DNA from: Magnetospirillum sp. SS-4
GTDB taxonomy: Bacteria; Pseudomonadota; Alphaproteobacteria; Rhodospirillales; Magnetospirillaceae
Direction: 5' to 3'
Assembly: GCF_902729425.1 (NCBI RefSeq)
Contig: NZ_CACVCH010000001.1
Span: forward strand, 7,501 to 71,500
Length of the DNA: 64,000 nucleotides
A program made the translations under genes and the position numbers. Below, piece after piece: positions 26,834 to 36,339 of this stretch (position 1 is its first letter; each line of letters starts with the position of its first letter). The notes beneath the pieces were generated by a model, which made no database searches, was not told the DNA's origin, and worked only from the letters and a program-made list of their open reading frames with translations.

Positions 26834-28785
26834 GAGCCTGTCCGGGTCACCTGATCCGTCTGGCCCTGTCCCTGCCGCCCCGCATCGCCCTGGCCAAGGC
26901 GGCGGGATTCGCCCGGCGGCTGGCCGACCGCCATATCCAGGGATGGTTGCGCCGCGACCGCTGTTCCTATCCGCCATCGCCCGGCCGGCTGTGCCGTTGC
27001 CTGGACACGCTGGACGTCTCGATTCCGGATTCCTTTGGTGAAACGAGGCTGCTGCTGGAACATCGCTTCGACCTGCTGGGCTCCGGCCCGGTGCGGGTGA
27101 CGCATGGGCAGCGCTATAACGGCTTCGGCCCCCATCGCTACGGCCCCCACCCTCCCCTGCTAGACGATTGGCGCGGCGCGGTGGCGGCAGGACTCAACCC
27201 CGGCAACCGGGCGCGGGCCAGGGCTATCCTCGACCTGATTCCCGATAGCTACGATCCCATCGACTGGCATGTGGATTTCGTCTCTGGCTTCCGCTGGTCG
27301 CCGGCCACCTGGGGCGGCGGCATCGCCTACGCCCATCTGCCGGGCGTCGATGTCAAGCTGCCGTGGGAACTGGCGCGGATGCAGCATCTGCCCCGGCTGG
27401 CGCTGCTGGCCGATGCCGGCACCGTGGCCGCCCTCGCCGCCGAATTCCGGGCCCAGGCGCTGGATTTCATCGGTTCCAATCCACCCGGCTGGGGGGTCAA
27501 CTGGGCCTGCGCCATGGACGTGGCCATCCGCGCCGTCAATCTGATCCTGGCCTGGGAGATGTTCCGTGCCAGGGGGGCAGCGTTCGACGAGACGTTCGAG
27601 ACCGAGCTGGCCGCATCGCTGCTGGCCCATGGCCGTCATGTGATGGCCCATCTGGAATGGAGCGAACTCCATCGCGGCAATCATTATCTGGCCGATATCT
27701 GCGGTCTGGCCGTCATCGCCCACGCCCTGCCCGACAGCCCGGAAAGCGTGGAATGGCGACACTTCGCCGCCGCCGAACTGAATGCCGAGATCCTGCGCCA
27801 GTTCACCCCCGACGGCGCCAATTTCGAGGCCTCCACCGCCTATCACCGCCTGTCGGCCGAGATGGCGACCGTCACGGCGGCGCTGCTGCTGGGCCGGGGC
27901 GAGCGCCTGTCGGGCGAGGCCATGGCGCGTCTGGCGGGAGCGGCCCGCTTCGCCGCCGACGTCGCCAAGCCTTCGGGCGAGATGATCCAGGTCGGCGACA
28001 ACGATTCCGGCCGCTTCGTCCGGCTGGAGGCCGGGGACCGCCCGCTGGACATGGCGCCCGTGATCGCCGCCGCCAAGGGGCTGTTCGAGTTGGACCTGCC
28101 CTCTCCCCCCCATGCCGAACCGGTCACCCGGGTGGTGGCGGCGCTGGCCGGCGGCCGGCGGTTTGCCGCGCCCCCCCCGGCGAGGCCGGCGCTGCCGGCC
28201 GGCCCGGCCGAGGACGGCCCCTGTCTGCGCCTGCGGATCAAGCCGCCCGACCCGGCGGCGCTGAGCGGGCTTGAAGCGATCGCCTATCCCGATTTCGGAC
28301 TGTTCCTCTGGCGCAACGCCAGGACCTTCGTTGCCGTGCGCTGCGGCCCCATCGGCCAGAACGGCCAGGGCGGCCACGCCCACAACGACCAACTGTCGGT
28401 GGAGATCGAGATCGACGGCGTCGCCTGGGCCCGCGACCCCGGCAGCTTCGTCTATACCGCCGATCTGGCCGAGCGCGACCGTTACCGTTCGGTCATGGCC
28501 CATTTCGCGCCGAGGCGGGGCCGCGACGAGCCTGCCCGCCTGCTGGCCCCGTTCCGGCTGGAGGATCGCGCCCATGCCGAACCGATCCGCTTCGGCGACG
28601 ACTTCGTGGGACGCCACATGGGCTTCGGATCGCCGGTGTGGCGGCGCGTCGCCATCGAGGACGGCGCCATCGTGATCGAGGACCGGCCGGGCGAGGGCGA
28701 GCATCTCATCCGCTCGCCCGACGATCTGGCCCGCCTGTGGGGCCTGATCCTGCCGTTCTCGCCCGGCTATGGCCGCAAGGGTTAG
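26830..28785 (+). CDS. Heparinase II/III family protein
   Basis: A 651-residue protein with an N-terminal alpha/alpha toroid region (residues about 100-400) and a C-terminal beta-sandwich heparinase II/III domain. The signature [20 protein letters not shown] is intact, including the HNDQ residues of this lyase superfamily. The family cleaves uronic-acid-containing polysaccharides by elimination. Members beside glycosyltransferases are often polymer-processing enzymes of export loci. It is translationally coupled to the preceding glycosyltransferase and its end overlaps the convergent dps stop by four bases. Confidence 0.88.
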   Translation: MRACPGHLIRLALSLPPRIALAKAAGFARRLADRHIQGWLRRDRCSYPPSPGRLCRCLDTLDVSIPDSFGETRLLLEHRFDLLGSGPVRVTHGQRYNGFGPHRYGPHPPLLDDWRGAVAAGLNPGNRARARAILDLIPDSYDPIDWHVDFVSGFRWSPATWGGGIAYAHLPGVDVKLPWELARMQHLPRLALLADAGTVAALAAEFRAQALDFIGSNPPGWGVNWACAMDVAIRAVNLILAWEMFRARGAAFDETFETELAASLLAHGRHVMAHLEWSELHRGNHYLADICGLAVIAHALPDSPESVEWRHFAAAELNAEILRQFTPDGANFEASTAYHRLSAEMATVTAALLLGRGERLSGEAMARLAGAARFAADVAKPSGEMIQVGDNDSGRFVRLEAGDRPLDMAPVIAAAKGLFELDLPSPPHAEPVTRVVAALAGGRRFAAPPPARPALPAGPAEDGPCLRLRIKPPDPAALSGLEAIAYPDFGLFLWRNARTFVAVRCGPIGQNGQGGHAHNDQLSVEIEIDGVAWARDPGSFVYTADLAERDRYRSVMAHFAPRRGRDEPARLLAPFRLEDRAHAEPIRFGDDFVGRHMGFGSPVWRRVAIEDGAIVIEDRPGEGEHLIRSPDDLARLWGLILPFSPGYGRKG

Positions 28786-29276
28786 CCGAGCAGGCTGCGC
28801 AGCATCCAGGCGGTCTTTTCGTGAACCTGCATGCGCTGGGTCAGCAGGTCGGCCGACGGCTCGTCGTGGGCCTCGTCCACCAGCGGGAAGATGGAACGCG
28901 CCGTCCGCACCACCGCTTCCTGATCCTTGACCAGAATGCGGATCATGTCCTCGGCCGAGGGGACGCCGTCCTCCTCCTTCAGCGAGGTCAGGGCGGCGAA
29001 CTGGCGATAGCTGCCCGGCGCGGGAAAGCCCAGGGCGCGGATGCGCTCGGCGATCAGATCCACCGCCAGCGACAGTTCGGTGTACTGCGCCTCGAACATC
29101 AGGTGCAGGGTATTGAACATCGGACCGGTGACGTTCCAATGGAAGTTATGGGTCTTGAGATACAGCGTGTAGGTATCGGCCAGCAGCCGCGCCAACCCGT
29201 CGCCGATCTTCTGGCGGGTCTTCTCGTCGATGCCGATGTCGATACCGCCGCCCTTGGCGAGCTTGGACTTGCCCAT
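28782..29276 (-). CDS. dps: DNA-binding ferritin-like protein Dps
   Basis: A 164-residue mini-ferritin that oxidises and stores iron and protects DNA in starvation or oxidative stress. Ferroxidase-site residues are seen in [13 protein letters not shown] (His) and [14 protein letters not shown] (Asp and Glu). A lysine-containing N-terminal tail ([10 protein letters not shown]) could contact DNA. The ATG at 29276 has a strong AGGAGG, which decides against the ATG at 29297. Confidence 0.95.
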   Translation of the reverse strand: MGKSKLAKGGGIDIGIDEKTRQKIGDGLARLLADTYTLYLKTHNFHWNVTGPMFNTLHLMFEAQYTELSLAVDLIAERIRALGFPAPGSYRQFAALTSLKEEDGVPSAEDMIRILVKDQEAVVRTARSIFPLVDEAHDEPSADLLTQRMQVHEKTAWMLRSLLG

Positions 29277-29353
29277 GGTGTTCCTCCTGATGATCAACCG
29301 GACACGAGTCTACAACGTCGCGACGATCCCGCAATCCCCCAGATGGCAGGACC

Positions 29354-29887
29354 TCAGCGGACCTGTCCCCCGCCAACCACATAGCTGAGGCGGACGACGC
29401 CGTTGGGATGGGTCCTGGCCCCCAGCAGGGTCAGGCGGTTGGTCTGTTCCGAACGTTCGAACAGCGCCTTGCCGTCGCCCAACAGCACCGGCATGACGAA
29501 CAGATCGAAATGATCGATGGCCCCGAGATCGAGGAAGGCGCGGATCGCCTTGGCGCCCCCCGCCACCCAGACGTCGCCCGGCGAGGTGGTCCGCAGTTCC
29601 TCGACCAGACGGCCGAGATCGCCGACCCAGGATTCCACGTTGTCGGGGGCGGTTTCCATGCCGCGCGACGTCACCACGATGGTGCGGGTGTCGCCATGCG
29701 GCCAGTGGCCCATGGCGTGCAGGTGATCGTAGGTGGTGCGCCCCATCACCAGGGTTCCGATGGAGGCGATGAAGGCGTCGAAGCCGTAATCCAGGTCGTC
29801 GAACGGCTTCAGCCACGCGATCGAGCCGTCCGGCGCGGCGATGTAGCCATCCAGGCTGGCGGCGATATAGGCCCGGAACCCGACCAC
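29354..29887 (-). CDS. Dihydrofolate reductase-like (RibD C-terminal domain) protein
   Basis: A 177-residue member of the DHFR/RibD-C superfamily. It begins FRAYIAASLDGYIAAPDGS, contains the LVMGRTTYDHL motif and the NADPH-binding VAGGAKAIRAFLD. These stand-alone proteins reduce pterin- or pyrimidine-like substrates, but most are uncharacterised. The GTG at 29887 shares a base with the HD-GYP stop codon (TAGTG), so it is coupled to that gene. The pairing with a cyclic-di-GMP-type phosphodiesterase may be incidental. Confidence 0.82.
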   Translation of the reverse strand: MVGFRAYIAASLDGYIAAPDGSIAWLKPFDDLDYGFDAFIASIGTLVMGRTTYDHLHAMGHWPHGDTRTIVVTSRGMETAPDNVESWVGDLGRLVEELRTTSPGDVWVAGGAKAIRAFLDLGAIDHFDLFVMPVLLGDGKALFERSEQTNRLTLLGARTHPNGVVRLSYVVGGGQVR

Positions 29888-31659
29888 TACGCCGCCGGCT
29901 TGGGCATGTACTTGTCGATATCGACCTCGTCGACCTGCTCGGGCCGGAGGTATTTCTCGGCATAGTCCTTCCAGATGCCGGACGTCAGGAACAGCCGCCA
30001 CAAATCGGGATCGATATGCTGGTCCTTGACCATGAACGACATGATCTTGAGCGAATCCGACAAGGTCTTGGGCTTCTTGTAGGGGCGGTCGGCGGCGGTC
30101 AGCGCCTCGAAGATGTCGGCGATGGCCATGATGCGGGCCGGCAGCGACATCTCGTCGCGCTTCAGCCCCTTGGGATAGCCGGTTCCGTCCATCTTCTCGT
30201 GATGGCCGCCGGCCCATTCCGCCACCCGGGACAGGTTCTTGGGGAAGGGCAGCGCCTTCAGCATGAAGATGGTCTGAACGATGTGGTCGTTGATCTTGAA
30301 TCGGTCCTCGTTGGTGAGCGTGCCGCGTCCGATGGACAGGTTGTAGATCTCGCCCAGGTCGTAGCGGTTCTCCAGCGGCTTCATCTTGAAGCCCTCGGCC
30401 TCGTAATGGGCGATGTCCACGGCGACTTCGTGGGGAATGACGTGCCAGGGCTTGTCGGCAAGCAGGCGCTCCGCCACCGGCGGCTTGGGCTCGTCGCCGG
30501 TGCGGCGCCGCATCTCGTCGATGGACAGCCCCAGGGTGTCGTCGATGGTCCGGACCCAGGTGCGCTCGCCGATCGCCTTCATGCGCTCGACCTTTTCCGG
30601 CGCCATGAACTCGCCGCCCACGTTGCACTCGGCGATGAAGGCGAAGTCGTCGTCGAGACGGGCCAGGTCCTCGTCCATGCGGGACTTGAGGGTGTCGGCA
30701 TCCTCCTCGCCGGCGACGATGCCTTCCAGATAGGTGATGACGGCGTCGCGCTTCAGCACCTCGAAGCGCATGCGCACCTCGTGGATGCGGTTGTAGATGG
30801 TCTCCAGCTTGGTGGCCTTGTCGACGATGTATTCCGGCGTGGTCACCTTGCCGCAATCGTGCAGGCCGGCGGCGACCTCCAGTTCGTACCACTCGTCCTC
30901 GGTCAGCGAGAAGTCGGCGAACGGGCCGTCGGTGGCGTCGCAGGCGGCCTGCGCCATCATGAAGGTGATGGCCGGCACCCGGTGGCAGTGGCCGCCGGTA
31001 TAGGGGCTCTTGGCGTCGATCGACCCGGCGATCACCTGGATGAAGCTCTTGAACAGGTTCTTCTGGGCCTCGATCAGGCGCTGGTTGTCCAGCGCCACCG
31101 CCGCCTGGCTGGCCAGCGCTTCGATCAGGGGCGTGATGTCGGGACCGAAGACGATGATCTTGTTGCGGCGGTCGCGGGCGTTGATCAGCTGAAGCACGCC
31201 GATCACCTCGCCCTCGTAGTTCTTCAGCGGCACCGTCAGGAATGATTTCGAGCGATAGCCGGTCTTGGCGTCGAACGCCTTGGTGCCGGCGAAGTCGAAC
31301 TTGTCGACGTCGTAGGCGTCGGCGATATTGATGGTGGTGCCGGACAGGGCGCAGTAGCTGGAGACATTCTTGTGGTTGGGCGCCCCCTGATCGTCATAGA
31401 GCCGGAGCGGCGGGAACGGGATCGGCTTGCCGGTGGTCCCCCCCATGGCGATGTTCAGGGTATCGTTCAGCATGATCTCGAAGCACAGGCTGTCCTTGGC
31501 GTCGGCCATCAGGTAGAGGGTGCCGCCATCGGCGTTGCACATGCTTTTGGCGCCGTGGAGAATCTTCTCCATCAGCCGGTTGTGGTTGCGCTCCGCCGAG
31601 AGGGCGATGCCCAGCTCGATCAACGTGCGGTAGCGCTCTTCCTTCTGAGATACGGCCAT
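29887..31659 (-). CDS. GAF domain plus HD-GYP phosphodiesterase
   Basis: A 590-residue cytoplasmic signalling protein. A GAF domain occupies about residues 15-200 (NADGGTLYLM and VPLKNYEGEVIGVLQLINA). The metal-dependent HD domain begins with GGHCHRVP and has the HD pair at 267-268 (GLHDCGKVTT). The GYP motif HHEKMDGTGYP lies at 486-496. In most HD-GYP proteins this motif follows the HD pair by about 60 residues. Here a charged helical insertion widens the gap to about 220. Residues for metal binding and the GYP loop are intact, so cyclic-di-GMP hydrolysis is plausible. Confidence 0.9.
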   Translation of the reverse strand: MAVSQKEERYRTLIELGIALSAERNHNRLMEKILHGAKSMCNADGGTLYLMADAKDSLCFEIMLNDTLNIAMGGTTGKPIPFPPLRLYDDQGAPNHKNVSSYCALSGTTINIADAYDVDKFDFAGTKAFDAKTGYRSKSFLTVPLKNYEGEVIGVLQLINARDRRNKIIVFGPDITPLIEALASQAAVALDNQRLIEAQKNLFKSFIQVIAGSIDAKSPYTGGHCHRVPAITFMMAQAACDATDGPFADFSLTEDEWYELEVAAGLHDCGKVTTPEYIVDKATKLETIYNRIHEVRMRFEVLKRDAVITYLEGIVAGEEDADTLKSRMDEDLARLDDDFAFIAECNVGGEFMAPEKVERMKAIGERTWVRTIDDTLGLSIDEMRRRTGDEPKPPVAERLLADKPWHVIPHEVAVDIAHYEAEGFKMKPLENRYDLGEIYNLSIGRGTLTNEDRFKINDHIVQTIFMLKALPFPKNLSRVAEWAGGHHEKMDGTGYPKGLKRDEMSLPARIMAIADIFEALTAADRPYKKPKTLSDSLKIMSFMVKDQHIDPDLWRLFLTSGIWKDYAEKYLRPEQVDEVDIDKYMPKPAA

Positions 31660-31827
31660 GGGGCCTCGCTTCTCTCGATTCCACGGTAACCCTACAGGTA
31701 AAACCAGCCAGGGTGAAGTCAGGCCAATCCCTTATTTTCTCCTTCGTCATCATAGCACAAACTCATCGCCCCTTGACGCCAAAGCGTGTTCGTCGTCCCT
31801 TGTCGGAACCGCTGGAGGAGACCCGGA

Positions 31828-33342
31828 ATGCCCTATGATTCGCTGCGCGACTTCATCGCCCGCCTGGAACGGACAGGCCGGCTGAAGCGGGTCGCGGCGC
31901 CGGTGTCGCCCCATCTGGAGATGACCGAGATCCAGACCCGCCTGCTGGCCGAGGGCGGGCCGGCGGTGCTGTTCGAGAATGTGGTGCGCTCCGACGGCTC
32001 GAAATATCCCATGCCGGTCCTGGTCAACCTGTTCGGCACGGTCGAGCGGGTCGCCTGGGGCATGGACCGCGAACCGCACCAGTTGCGCGAGGTGGGCGAG
32101 ACCCTGGCCTTCCTCAAGCAGCCGGAACCGCCCGGCGGCTGGCGCGAAGCGCTGGAGATGCTGCCGCTGGCCCGTACCGTCATGGCCATGCGGCCCCGGA
32201 CGGTCGGCAGCGCGCCGTGCCAGCAGGTGGTGCTGACCGGCGATCAGATCGACCTGTCGCGGCTTCCCATCCAGGGCTGCTGGCCGGGCGAGCCGGCGCC
32301 GCTGATCACCTGGCCGCTGGTGGTGACCCAAGGCCCCAACGCCGGCGACGACAAGCGCGACGGCTTCAATCTCGGCATCTACCGCATGCAGGTCACCGGC
32401 CGCGACACCACCTTGATGCGCTGGCTCAAGCATCGGGGCGGCGCCCAGCACTTCCAGCGCTGGACCGCGGCGGGCAAGGGGCCGATGCCGGCCGCCGTGG
32501 TGATCGGCGCCGACCCCGGCACCATCATCGCGGCGGTGACGCCGGTGCCCGAAACCTTGTCGGAATACCAGTTCGCCGGCCTGCTGCGCGGCCGCAAGGT
32601 CGATCTGGTGGAATGCAGGACGGTGCCGCTGAAGGTTCCGGCCGAGGCCGAGATCGTGCTGGAAGGCCACGTCATGCCCGACGAAAGCGGCCCCGAGGGA
32701 CCCTATGGCGACCACACCGGCTATTACAACTCGGTGGAGGATTTCCCGGTCTTCCGCATCTCGGCCATCACCATGCGCAAGGACCCCATCTACCTGTCCA
32801 CCTTCACCGGCCGGCCGCCGGACGAGCCCAGCGTGCTGGGCGAAGCCCTGAACGAGGTGTTCATTCCGCTGCTGACCCAGCAGTTTCCCGAGATCGTCGA
32901 TTTCTGGCTGCCGCCCGAGGGCTGCTCGTACCGCATCGCCGTGGTCTCGATCAAGAAGGCCTATCCCGGCCACGCCAAGCGGGTGATGTTCGGAATCTGG
33001 AGCTTCCTGAAACAGTTCATGTACACCAAGTTCGTCATCGTGGTGGACGACGACATCAACGCCCGCGACTGGAAGGACGTCATGTGGGCGATCTCGACCC
33101 GGATGGACCCGGCCCGCGACATCACGGTGATCGAGGGCACCCCCATCGACTACCTGGATTTCGCCAGCCCGGAATCCGGACTGGGCGGCAAGCTGGGCCT
33201 GGACGCCACCAATAAGTGGCCGCCCGAGACCCATCGCGAATGGGGCGAGAAGATCCGCATGAGCGACGAGGTGATCGACACCGTCACCCGCCGCTGGGCC
33301 GAATTCGGCCTGCCCGGGTCGGGCCGGCCGATCTGGCGCTGA
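31828..33342 (+). CDS. ubiD: UbiD-family prenylated-FMN decarboxylase
   Basis: A 504-residue enzyme. Housekeeping UbiD removes the carboxylate from 4-hydroxy-3-polyprenylbenzoate in ubiquinone synthesis. Visible landmarks are [32 protein letters not shown] and the C-terminal [12 protein letters not shown], all typical of the true UbiD clade. Size is normal. The ATG at 31828 follows GGAGGAG. No ubiX is seen in the window. It stands alone between an HD-GYP gene and a convergent RidA gene. A catabolic aromatic decarboxylase of the same fold is the main alternative. Confidence 0.88.
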   Translation: MPYDSLRDFIARLERTGRLKRVAAPVSPHLEMTEIQTRLLAEGGPAVLFENVVRSDGSKYPMPVLVNLFGTVERVAWGMDREPHQLREVGETLAFLKQPEPPGGWREALEMLPLARTVMAMRPRTVGSAPCQQVVLTGDQIDLSRLPIQGCWPGEPAPLITWPLVVTQGPNAGDDKRDGFNLGIYRMQVTGRDTTLMRWLKHRGGAQHFQRWTAAGKGPMPAAVVIGADPGTIIAAVTPVPETLSEYQFAGLLRGRKVDLVECRTVPLKVPAEAEIVLEGHVMPDESGPEGPYGDHTGYYNSVEDFPVFRISAITMRKDPIYLSTFTGRPPDEPSVLGEALNEVFIPLLTQQFPEIVDFWLPPEGCSYRIAVVSIKKAYPGHAKRVMFGIWSFLKQFMYTKFVIVVDDDINARDWKDVMWAISTRMDPARDITVIEGTPIDYLDFASPESGLGGKLGLDATNKWPPETHREWGEKIRMSDEVIDTVTRRWAEFGLPGSGRPIWR

Positions 33343-33373
33343 TCCGCGCCGCCGAAGCCCCGAACACCCGGGA

Positions 33374-33772
33374 TCAGCTGTCGTCGGGAACCACGGCGGT
33401 CGCCTCGATCTCCACCTTGGACGCCGAGGCGATCAGCCCCTTGACCTCGATCACCGCCATGGGCGGGAAATGGTCGCCGATGATGGCGCGATAGGCGGCA
33501 CCGATGGCCTTGATGCCGGCCAGATACTCGGCGCGGTCGGTGATGTACCAGGTCAGCCGGACCAGGTGGTGGGGCTTGGCCCCCCCTACCTCCAGGATGC
33601 GGACGATATTGCGCAAAGCCTGCTCGAACTGGCCGGGCAGGTCCGGGCAACGGAACGTGTTGTGCTCGTCCCAGCCGACCACTCCGGCGGTGAAGATCAT
33701 GCGCCCCCGGGCCGAGATGCCGTTGGCGTAGCCGCTGGGCCGGGGCCATTCCGGCGGATTGAGAAATTCCAT
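33374..33772 (-). CDS. RidA (YjgF/YER057c/UK114) family protein
   Basis: A 132-residue small enamine/imine deaminase-like protein. Recognisable elements are YANGISARGRMIFTAGVVGW, GQFEQALRNIVRILEVGGA and the C-terminal VEIEATAVVP. The arginine expected for substrate carboxylate binding in true RidA is not obvious, so it may belong to another RidA subgroup linked to catabolic loci. It follows nnrS by 19 bases; AGGA precedes the ATG. Confidence 0.85.
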   Translation of the reverse strand: MEFLNPPEWPRPSGYANGISARGRMIFTAGVVGWDEHNTFRCPDLPGQFEQALRNIVRILEVGGAKPHHLVRLTWYITDRAEYLAGIKAIGAAYRAIIGDHFPPMAVIEVKGLIASASKVEIEATAVVPDDS

Positions 33773-33791
33773 GACGTATCCTTTCAGTGTT

Positions 33792-34946
33792 TCATGACCG
33801 CCCCAGACTGGACCGCGCCAGCATGGGGGCATGGAGAACCAGCCAGACGCCGAGGCCGAGCAGCCACAGTCCGGCCGAGACCGGCAGCAGCGCCAGAGGC
33901 GCCAGCCCCAGTTCGGCGCCCAGACGCGCCAGGGCGGCCAGCCCCATGGCCGCGAAGCCCCAGGCCATCACCGGAACCACCCTCAGCGGCCGGCCGGTGT
34001 GCTTCAGCGCCACCCGCGTCATCAGGCTGAGCTTGGTCAGGCCGATGCAGCCCAGGGTGAAGGCGTGAACCATGGCCGAGGGGGCCGGCCCCAGCCCCGC
34101 CGCCTCGGCCGCCTTCAGGACCAGCGCCGCCACCAGCCAGGCATGGCCGAGATGCATGGCGGCCAGCAATGGATTGCCCCGCGCCGCCCACCCCCGCCAG
34201 CCGGCCATGCGCAATGCCTGGAACAGGGCCGCCGCCAGGGCGATGGCCGCCACCGCGCCGTGCGGCAGACCGCCGAGATCGGCCAGGGCCAGCAGGGCCA
34301 GGGCCAGCGGCGCCGCCACTTCCAGCCATCGGCGGAAGACGGCGTCGCCACCGATGGCGGTGGCGGTGAAGATCGGGGTCAGGATGCCGCCGACGAAGCT
34401 GAACAGCAGCATCAGCCCGTAGAGGCCCAGCCGCAGGCCGAGGCGGGCCTGATCGGGCGCCTCGGTCAGGATGGCGTTATGAAAGGCCAGATTGCCGGCG
34501 ACCTGGGCGGCGAGAATCAGCGGCAACAGGCGATAGAACCGGTTGGAGGCCCGCCAGACCCCCGGCGTCACCATCAGGGCCAGCAGCGGCAGATAGAGAA
34601 GATCGAGCATGGCCGCCGGCAACGGCGGCAGAAACAGCCCCAGCCGTCCCAGCCCCCAGACGGCCAGCAGCAGCAGCAGCCGGGAACCGGCGATGGCGGA
34701 GGTTCCCGCCCAGGACGGCAGGGCGGTCAGGATGAAGCCGCCGCTGATGGCGCCGGCGAAACCGTAGAGCATTTCATGGCCGTGCCACAGCGGCCGTCCC
34801 AGCCGATTGGCGAAGCCGCCGTGCTGGTCCAGCAGCCACAGCGCCACCACCGCCACCCCCCAGACGCAGCCGACCAGGAACATGGGGCGGAACCCGCTGC
34901 TCCACAGCGGCGGCGACGGCCGGGCGCGGTCGTCGTCATGGGGCAT
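33792..34946 (-). CDS. NnrS family membrane protein
   Basis: A 384-residue heme- and copper-containing membrane protein family associated with nitric oxide stress and denitrification. About 12 hydrophobic helices are visible. The conserved histidine motif WHGHEMLYGFAGAISGGF lies at the second helix. The ATG at 34946 has AAGGAA upstream; the longer open frame runs into a repeat element and is not coding. It is followed closely by the RidA gene. I saw no FNR/NNR-type box in its leader. Confidence 0.9.
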   Translation of the reverse strand: MPHDDDRARPSPPLWSSGFRPMFLVGCVWGVAVVALWLLDQHGGFANRLGRPLWHGHEMLYGFAGAISGGFILTALPSWAGTSAIAGSRLLLLLAVWGLGRLGLFLPPLPAAMLDLLYLPLLALMVTPGVWRASNRFYRLLPLILAAQVAGNLAFHNAILTEAPDQARLGLRLGLYGLMLLFSFVGGILTPIFTATAIGGDAVFRRWLEVAAPLALALLALADLGGLPHGAVAAIALAAALFQALRMAGWRGWAARGNPLLAAMHLGHAWLVAALVLKAAEAAGLGPAPSAMVHAFTLGCIGLTKLSLMTRVALKHTGRPLRVVPVMAWGFAAMGLAALARLGAELGLAPLALLPVSAGLWLLGLGVWLVLHAPMLARSSLGRS

Positions 34947-34976
34947 GCGGATTTCCTTCCATCCTATCGACAGCCC

Positions 34977-35043
34977 ATGCGGGCAAGATGCCCGCGCTCC
35001 GGAAGTGGTGCATCCTCGCGGAGCGCGGGCCTCCGGCCCGCAC
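34977..35043. repeat. REP-like intergenic palindromic element
   Basis: GCGGGCAAGATGCCCGC at the left is a near-perfect stem-loop. It is followed by GCTCC...GGAGC pairing and then GCGGGCCTCCGGCCCGC on the right. The whole element folds as two linked hairpins between nnrS and the binding-protein gene. Similar GCGGGCAAGATGCCCGC elements are known as dispersed extragenic repeats in many GC-rich bacteria. Confidence 0.7.
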
Positions 35044-35062
35044 GAGTCGTCGGACCAGGGTC

Positions 35063-36217
35063 TTAGTCCACCAGGGTCCACTGGCCGTTCTTGATTTCCA
35101 GCAGCCGCAGCGACGACAGGGTCAGCCCCAGATGATCGGTGGGCGACATGCTGACGACGCCGCTGGTTCCGATATAGCCGCTGGTCTTCTCGATCTCGTC
35201 CCTGATCCTGGCGCGGTCGGTCGACCCGGCCCGCACGACGGCCGACAGGGCGATCTGAAGCGCGTCATAGGCATGACCGCCGAAAGTGGAGACCTCGGTC
35301 TTGAACGCCGCCTCGGTCTCGGTCTTGAACTTCATGGTCACCGCCTTCTGCGGATCGTTGGCGGGCAACTGTTCCGCGACCAGCACCGCCGAGGCCGGCA
35401 GCCTGACGCCGTTGGTGGCGTCGATGCCGGCAAGGTCGATATAGCTCTTCGAGTTGACGCCGTGGGATTCGTAGAACGGCAGGCCGATGCCAAGCTGCTT
35501 GTAGTTCTTGGTGGTGATGGCCGCGGACTGGCCGAAGCCCAGATTGAACACCGCCTGGACGCCGGGAGTGTTCTTGATCTTGGTGAGCTGGGCGGTCATG
35601 TCCACGTCGGCGGGGCCATAGACCTCGTCGGCCAGGATGGAGATGCCGTGCGACGGCGCCAGTTCCTTGGTGGCGTTGCTGGCGGACTTGCCATAGCCGT
35701 CCAGGCCGTAGATCAGGGCGATCTTGCTGATGCCCCGCTTCTTCATGTCCATGAACACCTTTTCGGTGGCCATCTTGTCGGTATGCGGGGTCTTGAACAC
35801 CCACTTCTTGACCGGATCGACGATGACGCCGCCGCCGGCGATGGAGATCATGGGAACCTGTTCGCGCTCCACATGCTGGATCACCGCCATGGTGTTGCCG
35901 GTCAGCGTCGGCCCGATGATCACGCTGACCTTGTCGGCCTCGATCAACCGGCGCACCAGCACCAGCGTCTTGTCGGCCTTGCCTTCGTCGTCGTAGGTGA
36001 TCAGATCGATCTTGCGGTCGGCGACGCCGCCTTCCTTGTTGAGCTGATCCACGTACATCTTCAGGACCTTGGCCTCGGGATCACCCAACAACGAGGCCGG
36101 ACCGGTAATGGACAGCACCGCCCCGATCCGGATCGGGTCGGCGGCCTGAACCTTGAACGGCAGAATGGCGAGGACGGCGGCGGCCGTCCCCAACAGAAAA
36201 CGTCTCGATACTGACAT
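35063..36217 (-). CDS. Branched-chain amino acid-type ABC substrate-binding protein
   Basis: A 384-residue periplasmic binding protein of the LivJ/LivK type (type 1 fold). The N-terminus MSVSRRFLLGTAAAVLAILP ends in a signal-peptidase site near VQA-ADPIRIG. The mature part shows IRIGAVLSITGPAS and the ligand-cleft region GPTLTGNTMAV. GGGAGG precedes the ATG. No permease or ATPase genes are nearby, so it must share or recruit a transporter elsewhere. Its location at the end of the CoA-linked gene block suggests uptake of the substrate acid. Related proteins bind aromatic and carboxylic acids as well as amino acids. Confidence 0.9.
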   Translation of the reverse strand: MSVSRRFLLGTAAAVLAILPFKVQAADPIRIGAVLSITGPASLLGDPEAKVLKMYVDQLNKEGGVADRKIDLITYDDEGKADKTLVLVRRLIEADKVSVIIGPTLTGNTMAVIQHVEREQVPMISIAGGGVIVDPVKKWVFKTPHTDKMATEKVFMDMKKRGISKIALIYGLDGYGKSASNATKELAPSHGISILADEVYGPADVDMTAQLTKIKNTPGVQAVFNLGFGQSAAITTKNYKQLGIGLPFYESHGVNSKSYIDLAGIDATNGVRLPASAVLVAEQLPANDPQKAVTMKFKTETEAAFKTEVSTFGGHAYDALQIALSAVVRAGSTDRARIRDEIEKTSGYIGTSGVVSMSPTDHLGLTLSSLRLLEIKNGQWTLVD

Positions 36218-36287
36218 GGTTGTTCCCTCCCTAGGACATGACTACTCCCAACCCGATCTTGCTTTTATTGGCGCGGAATTGCGCTTT

Positions 36288-36335
36288 GCCCGGCGGTGCC
36301 GGGCGGTATGGCCATATTGCCCGGCATCGCCGGGC
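36288..36335. terminator. Two tandem GC-rich hairpins
   Basis: GCCCGGCGGTGCCGGGC (36288-36304) and GCCCGGCATCGCCGGGC (36319-36335) are two short stem-loops with near-identical stems. They lie directly after the SDR gene and before the binding-protein gene. They may attenuate or protect transcripts between the two; no U-run follows. Confidence 0.45.
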
Positions 36336-36339
36336 GATG

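Noticed and set aside
23396-26977. 1193-codon open frame on the minus strand
   Set aside because: It is antisense to the EF-G-like and glycosyltransferase genes. The product is rich in Gly, His, Gln and Arg without domains, as expected for a GC-driven shadow frame.
31828-33342. Including the UbiD-family gene in the catabolic block
   Set aside because: It is on the opposite strand, outside the TetR-facing unit, and has features of the housekeeping ubiquinone enzyme.
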